Shown here: in pieces, positions 32,229 to 45,470 of the stretch
Layout: each line of letters begins with the position of its first letter
Position numbering within the stretch: the first letter of the stretch is position 1
DNA from: Lasiodiplodia sp. COLG20
Lineage: Eukaryota; Ascomycota; Dothideomycetes; Botryosphaeriales; Botryosphaeriaceae
Length of the DNA: 64,000 nucleotides
Reading direction: 5' to 3'
Assembly (NCBI GenBank): GCA_009801085.1
Contig: VNWV01000009.1
Location: forward strand, 62,001-126,000
Program-made: the position numbers and the translations under genes
The notes under the pieces: model-generated
What the model was told of the DNA's origin: nothing
What the model saw: only the letters and a program-made list of their open reading frames with translations
Databases searched by the model: none

Positions 32229-35200
32229 CTAAGCGTTCCCACTATCTTCACGATCTACCACTTCGATTCCCCATCTCGATTGTCCCTCACGATCCTTGAA
32301 CCAACCCAACCTTGTCTTGATTGCATCATTCTCTTCAAATCTTCCCTCTCGTCGGGCTTGCAATAATTTGAGCAATTTGTCACTCCCAGCAACAAGGGCG
32401 AGGGTATCAGCTACAGAAGCGACATCTCCCTTCAAGTTCTTCAAATACCTTCGTTGCACTGCCGCTATCACCATAGTTGTCGCTATAAGCCACACTAAGA
32501 TCGCTACACTAAGCCATACCGCCGCAGGATTTGTTTTCAGAAGCACGATTTCTGTCGATATCTCAGCGGTGGTTGTACGGTTGGTGTGTGATATTGGCCA
32601 CCTGATCGGGTCCTTGCAGGTGGTGGGCCCGGTGAAGTTCCATAAACACTGCGGCAATGTGTAGTTGATGGGCTGATACGCCCAGCCCCCGGTCTCAAAC
32701 GGGACATTACTGCTGACAAAGTGCTGAAAGAAGGTGGTGAATGTTTTCTGTGCCGTTTCCGCCATGGTTTTGGCATCAAGTAGGGCGAGCGGATCTTTGT
32801 CCACTAAAGAATACATAGAGTATGCCATCAGATCGAGGTTGAGACCACGCTCCGTGTGTCTCTGATGTTGAACGTCTTATCTTTCAAAAGTTCTTCAAAC
32901 GCTCCCGAGTTGGCTTGTTCAATATTGCCCGAGTATCCTCGAAGGCTGGCGGATCTCAACAAAGAGTTGATGAAGAGTACTCCGTAGCTAGGATTCATCA
33001 GCCAATGCTAATGTGTTGACAGAAGTTTAGCTCGAAAAGATCGATGACGAATTTGTTGTTCTTACCTGACTGTGATGTTGTAGTTTGGTCCGTAGCCAGT
33101 ACCGATAAAGACGTCTGTCCATGCTTCGGTAGTATTCGTCGGTTCCTCCTCAATCGTAAAGTCAACGACTTGACCAGATCCCCGATCAACCGTCACACTG
33201 GCCAGCGCCTCTTCAATTATTGGTGTACATTCGATGGCTTGTGAGAGGGGCACCTCGAGAAACATTGCATGTTCCTTCGTTTCGTCTAACTGGGGATAGG
33301 AGTAATGATTCTTAACCGATCGAACGCTTGTGATTAAGTTTCCATATACCCACTTTACCGCAAAATTGAACGGCCATCGTATAATGTAATTTTCATCAGT
33401 TTGGAACGGAGACCAATTGCCGAAAACGGAACCTTTTGGAGGCCAATGTGTCCCGTTAGCACAACACACAGGACGAGACCCATCAGCGAGAAACACTGTA
33501 TTGAAGAAATGGGCCGACATGTACCCTTCTGAGTTTCTGAAGCCGGGCTCATGTCCAGTCGTAATGTTGTGCGGGACTGATGTAGAATTCCATTCAGACG
33601 AATTACCCAGATTCCATGTTGCGAGCCAGGCTGAGGTATTGTCCAGGTTGGCAAACGGTGAGCAGTCGATGCGAGCACTGATCGCAGGCGTCATTACTGA
33701 AACATTTGTTGTTGGCCCAGAAGATGAGTCGGCTACATCTTGGATAAGGCTGTTGTTTTCGAATTGGCTGAGCTGGAGAGGAACAAAGCTCCAACCGTCT
33801 CGACTCCACGGCGGTTGAGATCCGTTCATGGTAAGCTCAAGTGTGGCGCTATACAGCCAATTAGTGGAAAGATTTGTGTACAAATCCCCGATGATTGATA
33901 TCTCGTTCCTGCCAGACCACAGTCCATTCATGAAACTGAAGCCATGGTAAACGAAGGGAATTGTTCGCATCTCGAGTCCTCGTTCAGCTGGAACAATATG
34001 ACTGTAATTGGATCGCACTCTTTGAAATAGCGCTGACATAGCAATTGTAACTATAATTAGGCTCGGTTAGTCTGGGACAGTTTGGCCTTTTTAAAAGGAT
34101 GAAAGGACACTTACGGAATGGGGAGAGGGAAGTGCCAATAGTGATGAGAAGAAGAAACCAATGCCGTCTTGAAGCCGCTTTGTAGGTAGCAAATGACCAG
34201 TAGGATGATTGGTAGGATAAATCCAGGCCATGTGTGAATCGTTTTGGTGGTGATTGAGCCATGGAGATGTACGGTTGCAGTCTGCGAAATGTTGTATCCA
34301 TGGCACCCCACCACAAGCCAATGGCTACAGCTAGTAAGGTTGGAATAACCAGAAATGGCTCAATTGTACGAGCTCCGAAAAAGGAGAGTTGTGCCTGGTA
34401 TACAAAGGCTGTGCGATATAACTGAGATCGCTGCGAAAGGCTGTGTAGCGCAATTATAGCGGCTGTAAGGGCACACAGAAAGACCGTCAGAGCTGACAAT
34501 ACCCGTAAACGGAGGATAGGTGGACTCCAGGATGACTTTGTCATCTCCTTTTCCTTTCTCCCTATTTATGACCTAATTAGCCGGCTAAAGATAACACATA
34601 TGAGAGAGAGATTTCATCTGCCCAGTCATTCAGGGAGTATTTACTTACCTGGGCTATCAATCACTGATCTACGTGATTCGAAAAGGGTGTGCTGCTCTAT
34701 ATAGTACTGCTTCTCCCGTAGACGCTGGCAGACATTAGTGGTAGACTTGAGCTTCAGTGTTCGTATCCCCATGTGCGTTGTAGAATCCGGGGGAATTAAA
34801 GTAGCAATACTGGCGGCAGAAGCTGGGTCTTCTGATAGGTTTAGAGGTCGAACACGGAGATTCGAATAGATCCACACCACGGACTGTAAGAGCAGGGATA
34901 CGGTCAGAGTGGCTATAAGTATGATAGCAACACCTGGAGTAACCAGTACCCGCTTCTGAACGGTTGTGACCTTTCCCGAAACTGTCTCAGTTGGCGCATT
35001 TTGCCGCAGCAGAGAGTCTTGAACGATTTCGCCGAACATCCTCTGCTTGGCCTTGCTAGCTTGAGTGATCAGAGTCTCCCCATCATTCATAGCCGAAATA
35101 TCGAAATTGTAAAGGGCTCCGACGATTGCACCAGCCCCAAACACGGATCCGGAATGGTCAGGCAAATAGTCCGACCATTCTCCGTTCAATGACATCTCCT

Positions 35201-36936
35201 GAGCAAGACTGACGTTCAGAAAGGTTTCAGAAACTCGTGACCGTCGTTTTCGATATTCTTCCACGTCGAACGTCATGTCCGAGGATCCGGTTGATGTGTG
35301 GGCCGTGACCTCTAGCTCAGCCATGTAATAGTTTGTAGCACACGAATAACCAATGAACTGACTTCTGTCTACTTCTCCGCCAGGCTCAGGTGTAATGAAG
35401 AGTAACTCCTTATCTCCGCACATTTCGGATTGGTTGAGTGCTACAAGCCCCGAGTTGATGAAAGTAAAAGGGATGTACCAGGCACATCCGGCAAGACTTG
35501 CACCAGTAGAATGCAATTCTGAGTGGCATCCAGAGCCGGAAACTGTAATGACGTGATATCCCGTAGTATTGTAGCTGATGAGGTTGACTGGCTCGCATTG
35601 CAGTTCAGTGCTGAGGACCAATGTATCGGCTTGCCATTTCTGAGGCGAGTCGGAGAGCAGGGGACCCAAAGGAGGGGTTTCCATGCGTAAGGGCCAAAAT
35701 GGAAAAATTGTATAGTCGTCTGAAATCCATGCAGACGTTGTAACATTCTGCAGGAGGCGTCCGAAAATTCTTAACTTTGTGTCTCGCCCGCTGGTAAGAT
35801 TGACTGGTAGTTGTGGTGTTGTACGGTCGAACTTCATTTCTTTTGTGACGGTGGCTTCTGTTGACACCAAGAACGATGAGGACAGAGGCGAAATGATCAG
35901 AAATCCAAGAACGTTGATGAAAGTCGAAGAGAGGAGCAGCCAACTGATTTGGCCATTGTTTCGCTTTGGCAGACTGTTCGCAAGAGCGTCCCACCATGCC
36001 CCAGGAGCTCTAAGAATACTTGAAACAGCAGGAGCTCCGCCTGATTTGGCCAATTGAGCAAAACATTAGGTTCTCTTTACGTCGTCGAGAAGCATCGCGG
36101 TGAGCTGGACATAGAGGACAGCGAGTAGAGAAGGAGTAAACCGCCATCCAAACAACAGGATCGAAGAGCCGTCATCAACACCCAGACCATCGTTATTGAC
36201 CGAAAGTGAACATAATAGGACCACGGTGATGAGGAGGGTTATGATCGAAGCTGTAAGTAGGCAAAGAAAAGGCTTGCGGAGGGTATATGGAAGCCACGTT
36301 GCCGTCTTAGAGCTGGCGGTGGGCATGATGCCATAATAACTGCACTGGGCTAAGAATATAATTTATTAGCGTTGCTGCAAATTGTGGCATATGGGTCGAA
36401 TTACCATCTGAGGTGTGAAATTGCTGACTCTGCTCGGATTGCCGATCATGTTGGAGAAGTTCTTCATCGTTGTAGGAACGATCGGAGAGTGATGAAGGAA
36501 CACGGGACACCGAGGGACGCGCCTCACACCCCACGTCCTGAATGTGAGCACATCCGCTCTCCATGACCCCTACTTGCTCATTTGAGGAGTTCTCCGAGGG
36601 ATCTTCCAGTTGCTCTTCTCGATGCACCGTGGACAAGTGTGAAGATATTCGATCATAATCTTCTTCTTCTTCTTCTTCTTCGCCCCTTGCTAGTAGAGGT
36701 GTGGAATTTTGGTCTTCCTCACTCGAAGATGCACAACTGTCCCCGTTCATATGATGTTGGTTGCCGGTGCTAAGAGACGATGGCGTATTGCGTTCGTGGC
36801 CTCTAGCTGCTCCTGACATTGATGCTGCCGTGCTGGTATCAGCATCGTGATGAAGCTTGCGAAGCGGGTAATCAGAAAGTGGGGCTTGAAGGTCCGAACT
36901 GTAGCCACGACTGGAGAGTTGAAATGTTGGTGTCAT
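32229..36936 (-). pseudogene. DUF3433 multi-pass membrane protein, apparently disrupted
   Basis: Two DUF3433-type units in tandem. Exons on the minus strand: 36936-36405 (polar, acidic N-terminus), 36349-34649 (first unit), 34561 to about 34028 and then to 33067 (second unit, membrane-pair motif SSWSPPILRLRVLSALTVFL), and C-terminal exons down to 32229. Two lesions show. At 36068-36066 a TAA interrupts an otherwise continuous reading frame (DDVKRT-stop-CFAQLAKSGGAPA) where family members read a Glu-Pro-Phe/Tyr run; no in-phase intron removes it. Near 32850-32865 the frame slips between KDKTFNIR and HTERGLNLDLMAYS; a weak 41-nt intron (32900-32860) could explain this one. The rest is well preserved, so the break is recent or an assembly error. 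The (TTC)n tract at about 36661-36682 encodes a Glu run. Confidence 0.65.
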
Positions 36937-37884
36937 GATGGGGGGTTGGATTAAAACGTGATGAGGCTCTTCTCAGAGGTTAGCATAGAATGCCCTGTCA
37001 TTGAGTCAGGGCAGTGTGGAAACCATGCTTCCAGCTCGTAATATACCTCTGGTGAGGCTGAGACTGAGATAAAAGTGGTCATACCTGATTTCCCAATTTA
37101 GAAGCTCTGTTTCCTGACTAGGCGATGACATGCCTATTGTGAAACTCTTGGTGATTTTTTCAACACACCTAACTGGTTTGTTGCACGCGAACTGGCATTT
37201 ACATATTGATTCTACGTCATATTGTCGTGAGGGCTAAACTGGTAGGTCTTCCCGTATCAGCTCGCGGTGACATAGGTCAGTTTTAGCGAGGCTAAGAAAA
37301 GGATCATATCACCCCTGCATCATGCAATATTCATGCCGGCTGGGCAGTTTGGGAGTCATGTACTGCTCCCTGATGTCATTTGCTCATAGCGCAATATGAA
37401 AGATCTGCAAGGCTGACCCGAGCCCTAAATATATGACCAGCATTTCGGGAAGGTGACCGCGAATAGTCGGTGCGACCAGCGACAAGCTGGCAGTACAGGC
37501 GTAAAAGTGGATCCTTTGCAGCCTGGACTTTAGGATAAGAAGCCTTGCGGCATCAGTGACACGAGAGGAGGCCGAGAAAGCTGTCCGGTCATGTCTCTGA
37601 GGATGCACGATTCTGTCATACAGTGCTGCGTCCGCACAGGATCTAGGATAGGAATCTATAATGCAGTGTAGGCTGTCTCCACCATTATTTGTTCTAGTGA
37701 ACAATAATTAGGTGGCCTTGATAAGAAATGTTGCTGCCTGGTTCTCCGGAATTGTTTCCTAATTTGGCAATGCGACCGCAAACTACCCCGCCACCGTGTA
37801 ACCTTGGTCTGAGAGTTCAAGCTTCCCCTTACGCATTCTCTTGGTGATACACGATTATCGATACCGGCCGCCCATTTGCTCATC
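36937..37884. other. Intergenic, divergent promoters
   Basis: About 0.95 kb upstream of the DUF3433 locus (leftward) and the HET gene (rightward). A 106-codon minus frame at 37384-37704 has no recognisable character. Nothing else seen. Confidence 0.45.
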
Positions 37885-40197
37885 ATGGAACATCTTTTCA
37901 TGGACCTTGATGCCGTGACTATGGCGTCAAAGATCGCAGACGCCTGTAACTCACGGATGCTTCATGAAGACGATGTAACCACCAAAGCATCACTGGTGCC
38001 ACCAGTAAGGCCGCTGACAAGATGGAGACGATTCGATCATGATGGAACTAATGGAAATGGGTATCCGGTCTCCGAGAACTTTTCAGACTACCCAAAGCTC
38101 CGCGGCTGGGCTATTGAGCAAGTCTGGAATGAGGGAGACCTGAGGAAGGCCCATGCCCGCTTTCAAGATGACAAAATTAGCAACACGGAGGTAGTCGATC
38201 ACGTGGTTGCCATGCTCCAAAGTTGGCTGTATTTTGGATTCTTGGAAGCATTCACCAGGAAGCGCATCCACACATCATATTTCACAAGCCTTGACGAGGA
38301 GGGTCTGCCGGTTCTTCACTCAGGCTATCTCGGCTTCGCCTTCTTCGCATGGAAGCTTTCCTTGGAGGGAAGTTTGGAAGAGCTGCTGGACGCCACCTGG
38401 GAAATCCAGCTTTCTGTAGCTTCGATCGTCCAACTGCTATACCTGTGGACCGACCCTGGAACTACTCATGCTGTTCGAATTGAAAAGGACTTCCCGGGAT
38501 TTGCCGAGGCGGTCATCGATATCCTTCCCTCGGTTGTCCGGCTTTTTGATGCGATTTCTCTGGTGAGGGATGACGTTGCATCTGATAGCGGGCGGCGTAT
38601 CGTGGTCCTCCGCGGCCCAAGACACACCACTGCCCAGCGGGATAGAAGACTCTTGCAGAGAGGATGGTGCCCTTTCCTACTCCGGTTCTGCAAGGACAGC
38701 CTCCATGACTCCGTCCTTGATTGGCTGGACGGAACGCAAAGACATTCTGTCACTGCAGGACACGAGAGATGCTCTGAGATGGAGTGCGCAAGAAACAACA
38801 TCGATTCAACTACATATAGAACGCTTCACGTCCATGAAGGGTGCTCATGTGCCTCAGTCCAGCCCGATATAGAACAAGTCCTATCCATCGTCGACCAAGG
38901 CCAGATTCCAGTCATACTCCTTGGCGAGGAGTCAAAACTTAATGTTCAAGCGCATGACCCAAGTTCCGATGGAAATTACATTGCCATATCACATGTATGG
39001 GTTGATGGACTGGGTAGTGTGACAGAAAAGGGGTTGCCAAAGTGTCAAATTGAGAAGCTTGCTCATCTCGTTCAGGACGCTTCAGGCTCCGGTTCAACTC
39101 CTTTCTGGGTCGACTCTTTGTGCATTCCACAAGCTGTCGAACAGAGAAAGAAGTCCATCGCCCTTCTCAGAGATGTGTACCAAAGAGCCTCAAGCGTACT
39201 GGTAATCGATAAAACTATCAGCGCTTGTTCTTCTGAAGACGAGACCCCAATTGAAGACCTCCTTTGGGCCATCACATCTTCTTCATGGGCGCAACGGCTG
39301 TGGACTTACCAAGAAAGCTATCTCGCGCGCCGGCTACACCTATGCACCGCTCATGGCAAGATTATCACCTGGGATCTGGACTTCCCCTACTCCCGTATCC
39401 TATCAACGCTGCGAATCCTGTACACATCCTTCGAACAGCATCTCCGCAGCCTCCGACCTCCAACTGACCAAGCCGGCACGGACCGCAAAACGAATATCGG
39501 CCAGGTAGCCAGCGCCCTAAACTGGCGATCAACGAGCAGGAAAGCTGACGAGACCCTCGCTGTCGCTGCTCTCCTGCTCGTTGACACGCGCAAGCTCGTT
39601 GACACACCGGCAGATCCGCCTGCTGAACGCATGAAGCAGCTCTATCTCCTCGCTGTGGACATGCCTCACGACATCATCTTCTTCGACGGGCCGAACATGG
39701 TAGACTCGCCTTTCCGCTGGGCTCCGGAATCACTGATGACACGGTCGGCGACGATGCTGGATGTCGCGAACGAAGCTCACACTTCCCGATGCATGCTGGA
39801 TGGGCTGCACGGCGAGTATCTCGCGCTGATGATTGCGCAGCCACTGGTGGGAGCCAAAGGAAAGACCCTGTTTATTCAGGATCCGGATGAACATCCTTTT
39901 CCTTACGGGATTTTCTGGAGCCCTGAGTTTGCGCAAAACCCGACGGAGGTTGTCTTCGATGCTGTTATTGTTCGCCAGGTTGATGATGAGACGTACCTGA
40001 AGCCGGAGATTGGTACTGTCGTTGAGGGGGTTGCTGTGCGGACGGGATCGCGGTCTTCGGCGGGGCTGGTCTGCGATTGGGCTGGGCGCGTTACGTTGTT
40101 AAAATACGATCCTGACGATATCGCTGTGCCGAAGGAGCATGACTTTGGGGGCCTCAAAATGGCAAGGTGGGGAAAGTTGTCATTGGTGATACGATAA
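37885..40197 (+). CDS. HET-domain protein (heterokaryon incompatibility family)
   Basis: Predicted trigger or relay of programmed cell death in non-self recognition; cytosolic. Single exon, 770 aa from the ATG at 37885. The HET domain spans about 363-500: YIAISHVWVDGLGS (365-378), FWVDSLCIPQ (407-416), KKSIALLRDVYQRASSVLVID, and SSWAQRLWTYQES (about 466-478). These are the three conserved HET blocks with their invariant Asp, Cys, Arg and Trp residues. The 360-residue N-terminal region is helical and of unknown family, and contains a Cys/His pair of short clusters (HERCSEMEC, HVHEGCSCA) just before HET. The C-terminal 270 residues are not recognisable. It is the first of three recognition-type genes in this block. 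No sign of disruption. Confidence 0.85.
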   Translation: MEHLFMDLDAVTMASKIADACNSRMLHEDDVTTKASLVPPVRPLTRWRRFDHDGTNGNGYPVSENFSDYPKLRGWAIEQVWNEGDLRKAHARFQDDKISNTEVVDHVVAMLQSWLYFGFLEAFTRKRIHTSYFTSLDEEGLPVLHSGYLGFAFFAWKLSLEGSLEELLDATWEIQLSVASIVQLLYLWTDPGTTHAVRIEKDFPGFAEAVIDILPSVVRLFDAISLVRDDVASDSGRRIVVLRGPRHTTAQRDRRLLQRGWCPFLLRFCKDSLHDSVLDWLDGTQRHSVTAGHERCSEMECARNNIDSTTYRTLHVHEGCSCASVQPDIEQVLSIVDQGQIPVILLGEESKLNVQAHDPSSDGNYIAISHVWVDGLGSVTEKGLPKCQIEKLAHLVQDASGSGSTPFWVDSLCIPQAVEQRKKSIALLRDVYQRASSVLVIDKTISACSSEDETPIEDLLWAITSSSWAQRLWTYQESYLARRLHLCTAHGKIITWDLDFPYSRILSTLRILYTSFEQHLRSLRPPTDQAGTDRKTNIGQVASALNWRSTSRKADETLAVAALLLVDTRKLVDTPADPPAERMKQLYLLAVDMPHDIIFFDGPNMVDSPFRWAPESLMTRSATMLDVANEAHTSRCMLDGLHGEYLALMIAQPLVGAKGKTLFIQDPDEHPFPYGIFWSPEFAQNPTEVVFDAVIVRQVDDETYLKPEIGTVVEGVAVRTGSRSSAGLVCDWAGRVTLLKYDPDDIAVPKEHDFGGLKMARWGKLSLVIR

Positions 40198-41293
40198 AGC
40201 CGAATTAGTTGTTTGTGCAGAGACAGTGCATTTTGGGTGACACCAGGGAAGGGCCGGTGGCATAATGGCTGAAGCGGTAGCTACGGAGCAGGAGCGCGAG
40301 GGTATGACCTTTCCCAGGGTATTACAGAAGTGGGATTTTATTTTTGGATGGCGCAAGTCTGCAGCAATCTCCAAGCACAAGGCAATGACATATGTCTGGG
40401 ATGCAGTCAGCACAATCACTTCTGCTTTCTGTCATTGATTTATTTGTTTTCAGCCATCAAGGGGGCATGCCGAGGGGAATGAGCGAATCACCATTTAAGT
40501 ATCAAGTGTCTCATGCGCTTATAAATCCGATAGGCCATGGTCGTTATTTTGTCTCGGCCATTCGCTTCGACATTGTCCAAGTATGACGATCGAAAAGTCG
40601 TACAGAGCGGGGTAAGACAATAAATGTGATCGGCCCCGCACTGCGGCAATTTTCCCGTTTGGTCGCGGATTGCGTGTTCTCGTTGTGGCGCAAACTGCTT
40701 CAATTCGCATGCAGTCCCTGTGAGGCTCTCAAGGAGGTGTAAGCCGCATACAATCTTTCACGGCGATTCGTAGACTCTATATGCATTTTTTCATTTTTTG
40801 TCACACTGCATGTTGCTTGACTATTATGTACTTTCAGATGCTTATGGGCTGGTAGTATATGGGCTGTGTTTCAGGGTACGCGATGGGGATCGTGATCACT
40901 GATCAGCAAAGCCAGAGTAATCGAAGATTGCAATCCCTTGCGCAATATTGCGAAGTCCAGCTCAATCGCAGCATCAAGAAAATCATGGCTGGCTTGGGGT
41001 ATATAAGATGATAGGTTGAATATGAGAACGTGGGAAGATTCCTCACGTCAGATTCAATCATTTCTTCGCGCTTCTCAAGAGTGTATTGGCTGAACGCCAA
41101 ACGCGAAATCTACTATCGCCCATTCTGGTTTTCTCCCAATGGCAGGCCTGACAAGCCCAGTACCTTCCATCCAGCGTTCCAATGAAGCATTGAGCGACTC
41201 AAACAAGCTTCCAGGACAGTCCACTAAGCTGCATGGAGTGGTTCCCAGTTCCACGGTGGTGGCAGCAGCCAGAGGCTTAGAGAATCCTAGTGA
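40198..41293. other. Intergenic, 1.1 kb
   Basis: Between the HET gene and the giant CorA-like gene. The missing first exon(s) of the latter may lie in the right-hand third, but I could not place them with confidence. No other feature recognised. Confidence 0.4.
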
Positions 41294-44200
41294 GAGCATA
41301 CGCTAGTCGACCCGACTGCACTCGCTGATCATAATCCAGGTTACGATATCAATGACTATTTGCGTGAGATTAAGGCTGAGGAGTGCAGCTCGCCTCCAAA
41401 CAGCGTTGCTCCAACATACGTCTCTTTCGGGAACGATGGAACAACAGCTACTGTCACTGCTATGGGGCAACTTATGCAGATGACCAGTTTTCTAGGAAAA
41501 GGTCGATCTGGATTCTTCTGTGTGGATGGGCCACATACGCCAGAACCAAGCTACGTGATGAAGAGGGCGCAAAAGCTCATGGAGCTGAGCAACCAAAAAG
41601 GTCCGATCGGTCTCGACCTTCACCCAGAAGAGGACACGTCCGAGAACATGCGTAGCCTGTGTGAGAAGAAGCCTGATCTAGAGTTCATTCGCGATCGCTG
41701 GCCACGGTTCACCTCCCAGAACGAGCGTTTACGAAGTACGAGGCAATATTTTGTCCACGATAGCACTGTTTGGGACGTTTGGACTTTCACAGCAAAGCAC
41801 GAGCACGAGCCTGTCCCGGAGATCAACAGAATGCGCTTCAATGCGAAGCTGTTGATTAGAGAACTGGATTTTGTTGATTCCAACCACAGCTTCAACGCAG
41901 AATCAGCCTACAAAGCTTGTGGACCCCATGGCAAAGCTCGTAACAGCATTATCCTGACCCATGACGGCCAAAACTTCGAGAACATCAATAGCGTCATCAG
42001 TCTGGCTGTGTCATTCTTTGTCAATGGTGAGCCTCGAGAGATTGAAAAAGAAGACAACGCCATCTTCTGTATCAGGGGTCAGGAGGGATCTCCCGGTGGC
42101 AGGACATTGACATTTTCCACTGCCTACAAACTTCACTCATCGTCGAACCCCAATGTCCAAAATACTCCGACCCTTCTACATTGCAAGTTTCAGGATATCT
42201 TGACGGAACCTTATGCTGTACTTTCGTTCTCTTCGGATCCACACCTAGACTTCGTTGTTCGGAGAACCCTGGAACACATTCTCTCTGTTTGCAGCATCCC
42301 TGTGATCTCACACAACGGCGGGACTGGAGCGATGGTTGCTTTGACCTGCGGGGACAAGTCAGGTCACCGGCTTGTGAACAAAGCTAGCTTGTAAGTATGG
42401 CACGAATGAGAACCGCGATACTGTTTGGTAACTGACACAGTCCAGCTTCGCATTCCAATTCCTTCTACTGGTGTATCGGATCCTTGAAGAGGCCAACAGT
42501 GAAGGACATACGGAGTTCCGAAACTACCTGAAAGGCAGGATCGAGACGACGTGTCGAGCGCATCTGGAGTGGCTATTCTCCAAGTCGACCGAGAAAGTGG
42601 ACGACCGCTTCATAACAAACTACTGGGCTACCGGAAAGGGGATCAAACGTCGCGGAACACAGGAGAATCAGAATGTCCAGCGCAATGAGGGTACCGACTC
42701 ATACAGGACTCTTGGCGACGAGTCATTGGCCAATACTCCTCTCCAGATCATCAAGTTGGCGAACTTCATCCACAACATCAAAAGCGATGACCAATGGCTC
42801 CGAGAGAGTTTCGAAACTTTGAGACCTGTTGTGCACTCCTGGATCAGGTCGCTGAAGAAAGGAGACAAACGCGGGTTCACTGCGTTCCCACGACCAGAGG
42901 CCAATGAATACCGCCTTCGAGACCACGTGTGGATATGGAAAGCCTTGAAATCACTTGAGAACCTGGGATACAGTTATCTTCTAAGAATGCATGAAGAATT
43001 CCAGCCGCACACGGAAGAAACCAACGCGCAACCAATGCAGCCTGACTCGCAAGATAGGTCTTGTCCAACCAGGGATTATTCCTCCGCGGCGGTCCAGAAC
43101 AAAGTTCTACAACGATTCACCACCGAGAACCCTTCATCAAAGCAACGGATTATAGCTGTTGCACGCACATCTGCATCGACAAGATTCATGATCCATTCGC
43201 GAGATTCTGCGTTGTTTTTGAACGATGACTTTTTCTCCAAAGCACGTTCACTTTGGAACATGACATTGAACGCGCAGCAGTTTCACCAGGAAAACGAGGA
43301 TTCCTTTTGGAGCAACCCTTTGCAATATGCAATCGGGCTTCTAGTAGCAGAAAAGGGCTTTCAAATCAACTCCAAATCGCCAAACGAAATGCTCGACGAG
43401 TCCTCGCGGGTACTACGAGAATGCATATCGAAGAATGGCCTATTTACTGGGAAGATAAACGATGTCACGAAAGAGCCGGAGTTGTTTTTGGACGAAACCT
43501 GGAGAGACTTCTACTGGCACGTCGGCTTTGAAGTTCCTTTCATCCTTCTGAATCTTCACCAGTCGAGCAACTTCTCCTTTGAGCCTAGAACGTGGAACCA
43601 AATGAAGCAGCCAACAAAAGCAGAAAAGCTCCCAACTCAATTGGGGTATGACGGAGCCACTGGCCAACATCGCGATTCTATTCTGGATAAAGGAAGCCCC
43701 GACATGAAAAGGTTCTTGCCATTCAACACTCTCATCGATCAAAGTAGCATCACGGAAATTGCCGATGAGTGGCTCTATCCCTACCCGGACTTCCTAGATT
43801 TCGACCCGAAAATCAAACGCAGGTTTGCGGAGCCGGAGACCCTGGGCAAGTGCGGGCTTGAAACGGGAGAGTTCATCACGAAAGCGATAGAATTGTTCAA
43901 GAGGAGAAGGCAGCTGAAGGACTCTAAAGAGTTGAGGGGAATCATTGTCGACATTCCGAAGGCTGTACGCTCTTGGATCTACGGTATGACCGAAAAGCAT
44001 CGCAATCAAAGCGATGAAGGAAAGTGCTTTGACAACGGTCGACTCAAAGAGCAACTAGATACCCACCGCATCGCACAGACTGCCAAGAAAAGGCTAATTT
44101 GGATGCCAAACGCTGATCACGACACTGGCTTACTTTGTTTTCTTGGATCACCTGTCTCTGAGCGTATCTGTCTGGCCTCCTTTTTCGACAAACACGAACA

Positions 44201-45470
44201 CCGCGAGAAGTTTGTCTCCGACGAGACAACAGCAGCATTGAACAAGTGGCAAACAGAATTTCACCTATCGTGGTATCGGCTAGTTCGTGTATGCCGTCGA
44301 AGTCCATGCGAAGAGATCAGCTTTCTTGGAGGCAAGTCGAAATTGGAACATGCCTCTCTCAGCTTTATCTTCATCGGAGACTTCTTTGATAGGTACTGGA
44401 CCTGTCGTGTTCTTGAGTACGACCCAGATTCGGTGAACAACCTTCAGGTCCCTCAAAACCTGCAACGGCGCTTCAAGGAGATCATCGAGCCACAGGATTT
44501 TCTCCCTGTAACTGATCTCGACAAAGGATCTTGGCGTCAGCGCAAAATCCTCGAACTCCTTCTGTTTGATTGCGCACTTCGACGAAGCTTGGACGATTTC
44601 AAAGAGATAATTAATGCAATTATCGACGAATTACTCGAGCTTCTTTCAAGACAAAAGCAAGGACGTCCTGGAGAAGAGATAGAGAAACAAAACTCCAAGG
44701 GTCAGAGGCCCGAAGAATCTGGTCTGCCACGGTTGAACAAGCTACTTTCCTCAAAAATGGGTACTGGGGCCTACATGTCTTTCAGCAAAAGGTGGCCGAC
44801 AATCCAATATACCTTACAGGTGATTGAGGATGACCTTCAAAGCATTCTTGACTTGGTGAAGCTTTGGGATAATCGTGAAAAAGACCGTGAGCCTGAAAGA
44901 CCTCGCTGGACAAAGGACGACGAGCGCAAATACCGGTCAGCTATAACCAAACTGACGTTCTCGAACAAGAAGAGAGTTCGGCAGCTGGAGGAGCGACTGC
45001 GTGTCGTTCAGTCCCTCAGAGCTTCTCTCACCAACAGGCTGGACTCTGTTCGGAACGAACTGAGTTTTCAAAGTGCTCATAATATTCTTGCTTTCACCTG
45101 GGCTACTTTCATCTTCTTTCCTTTGGGCTTTGCAGCAGCACTTCTCAGCATGAATGGGGTCCCCAGGCGCCCGGAGTTGACCCTTTGGGGAATCTTAGCT
45201 GTCTGTTTTCTCTTTTGCACAATTACTGCTTTCATCGTCACATCTCACAGATTCTCGGTCATGCAGACTGTTTCTCAGTTGAAGTTTCCAGCGTTCCATA
45301 ACCGGCACAGCTCCGAGTCCAGAAGTCCTGGATCATGTCCACACCACAAACCAATCAATCATCCACAAAGATTCGGTCAACGATTTTGGCGATACTTGCG
45401 GTTCAACAGAGGAGACCAAGTGACGGAAGAGCAAGAGAGGAGAGAAGAACCACCGGAGAAAACGGTCTAA
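41294..45470 (+). CDS. Giant protein with C-terminal CorA-like membrane module (5' end unresolved)
   Basis: At least about 1,370 residues. The open frame runs from 41294 to 42390, crosses an intron (42391-42445) in phase, and continues from 42446 to the stop at 45470. No convincing start ATG lies in frame before 41454, so a small upstream exon is likely. The first 1,100 residues belong to no family I can name; they are soluble and rich in Trp and charged residues. Then comes a coiled coil (VRQLEERLRVVQSLRASLTN, about 44973-45032) and two membrane helices: AFTWATFIFFPLGFAAALLS ending in SMN, and LWGILAVCFLFCTITAFIV. This coiled-coil-plus-two-helix end matches CorA topology, with SMN at the GMN position. 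Such chimeras often accompany NLR and HET genes in fungi, but the role is unknown. Confidence 0.68.
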
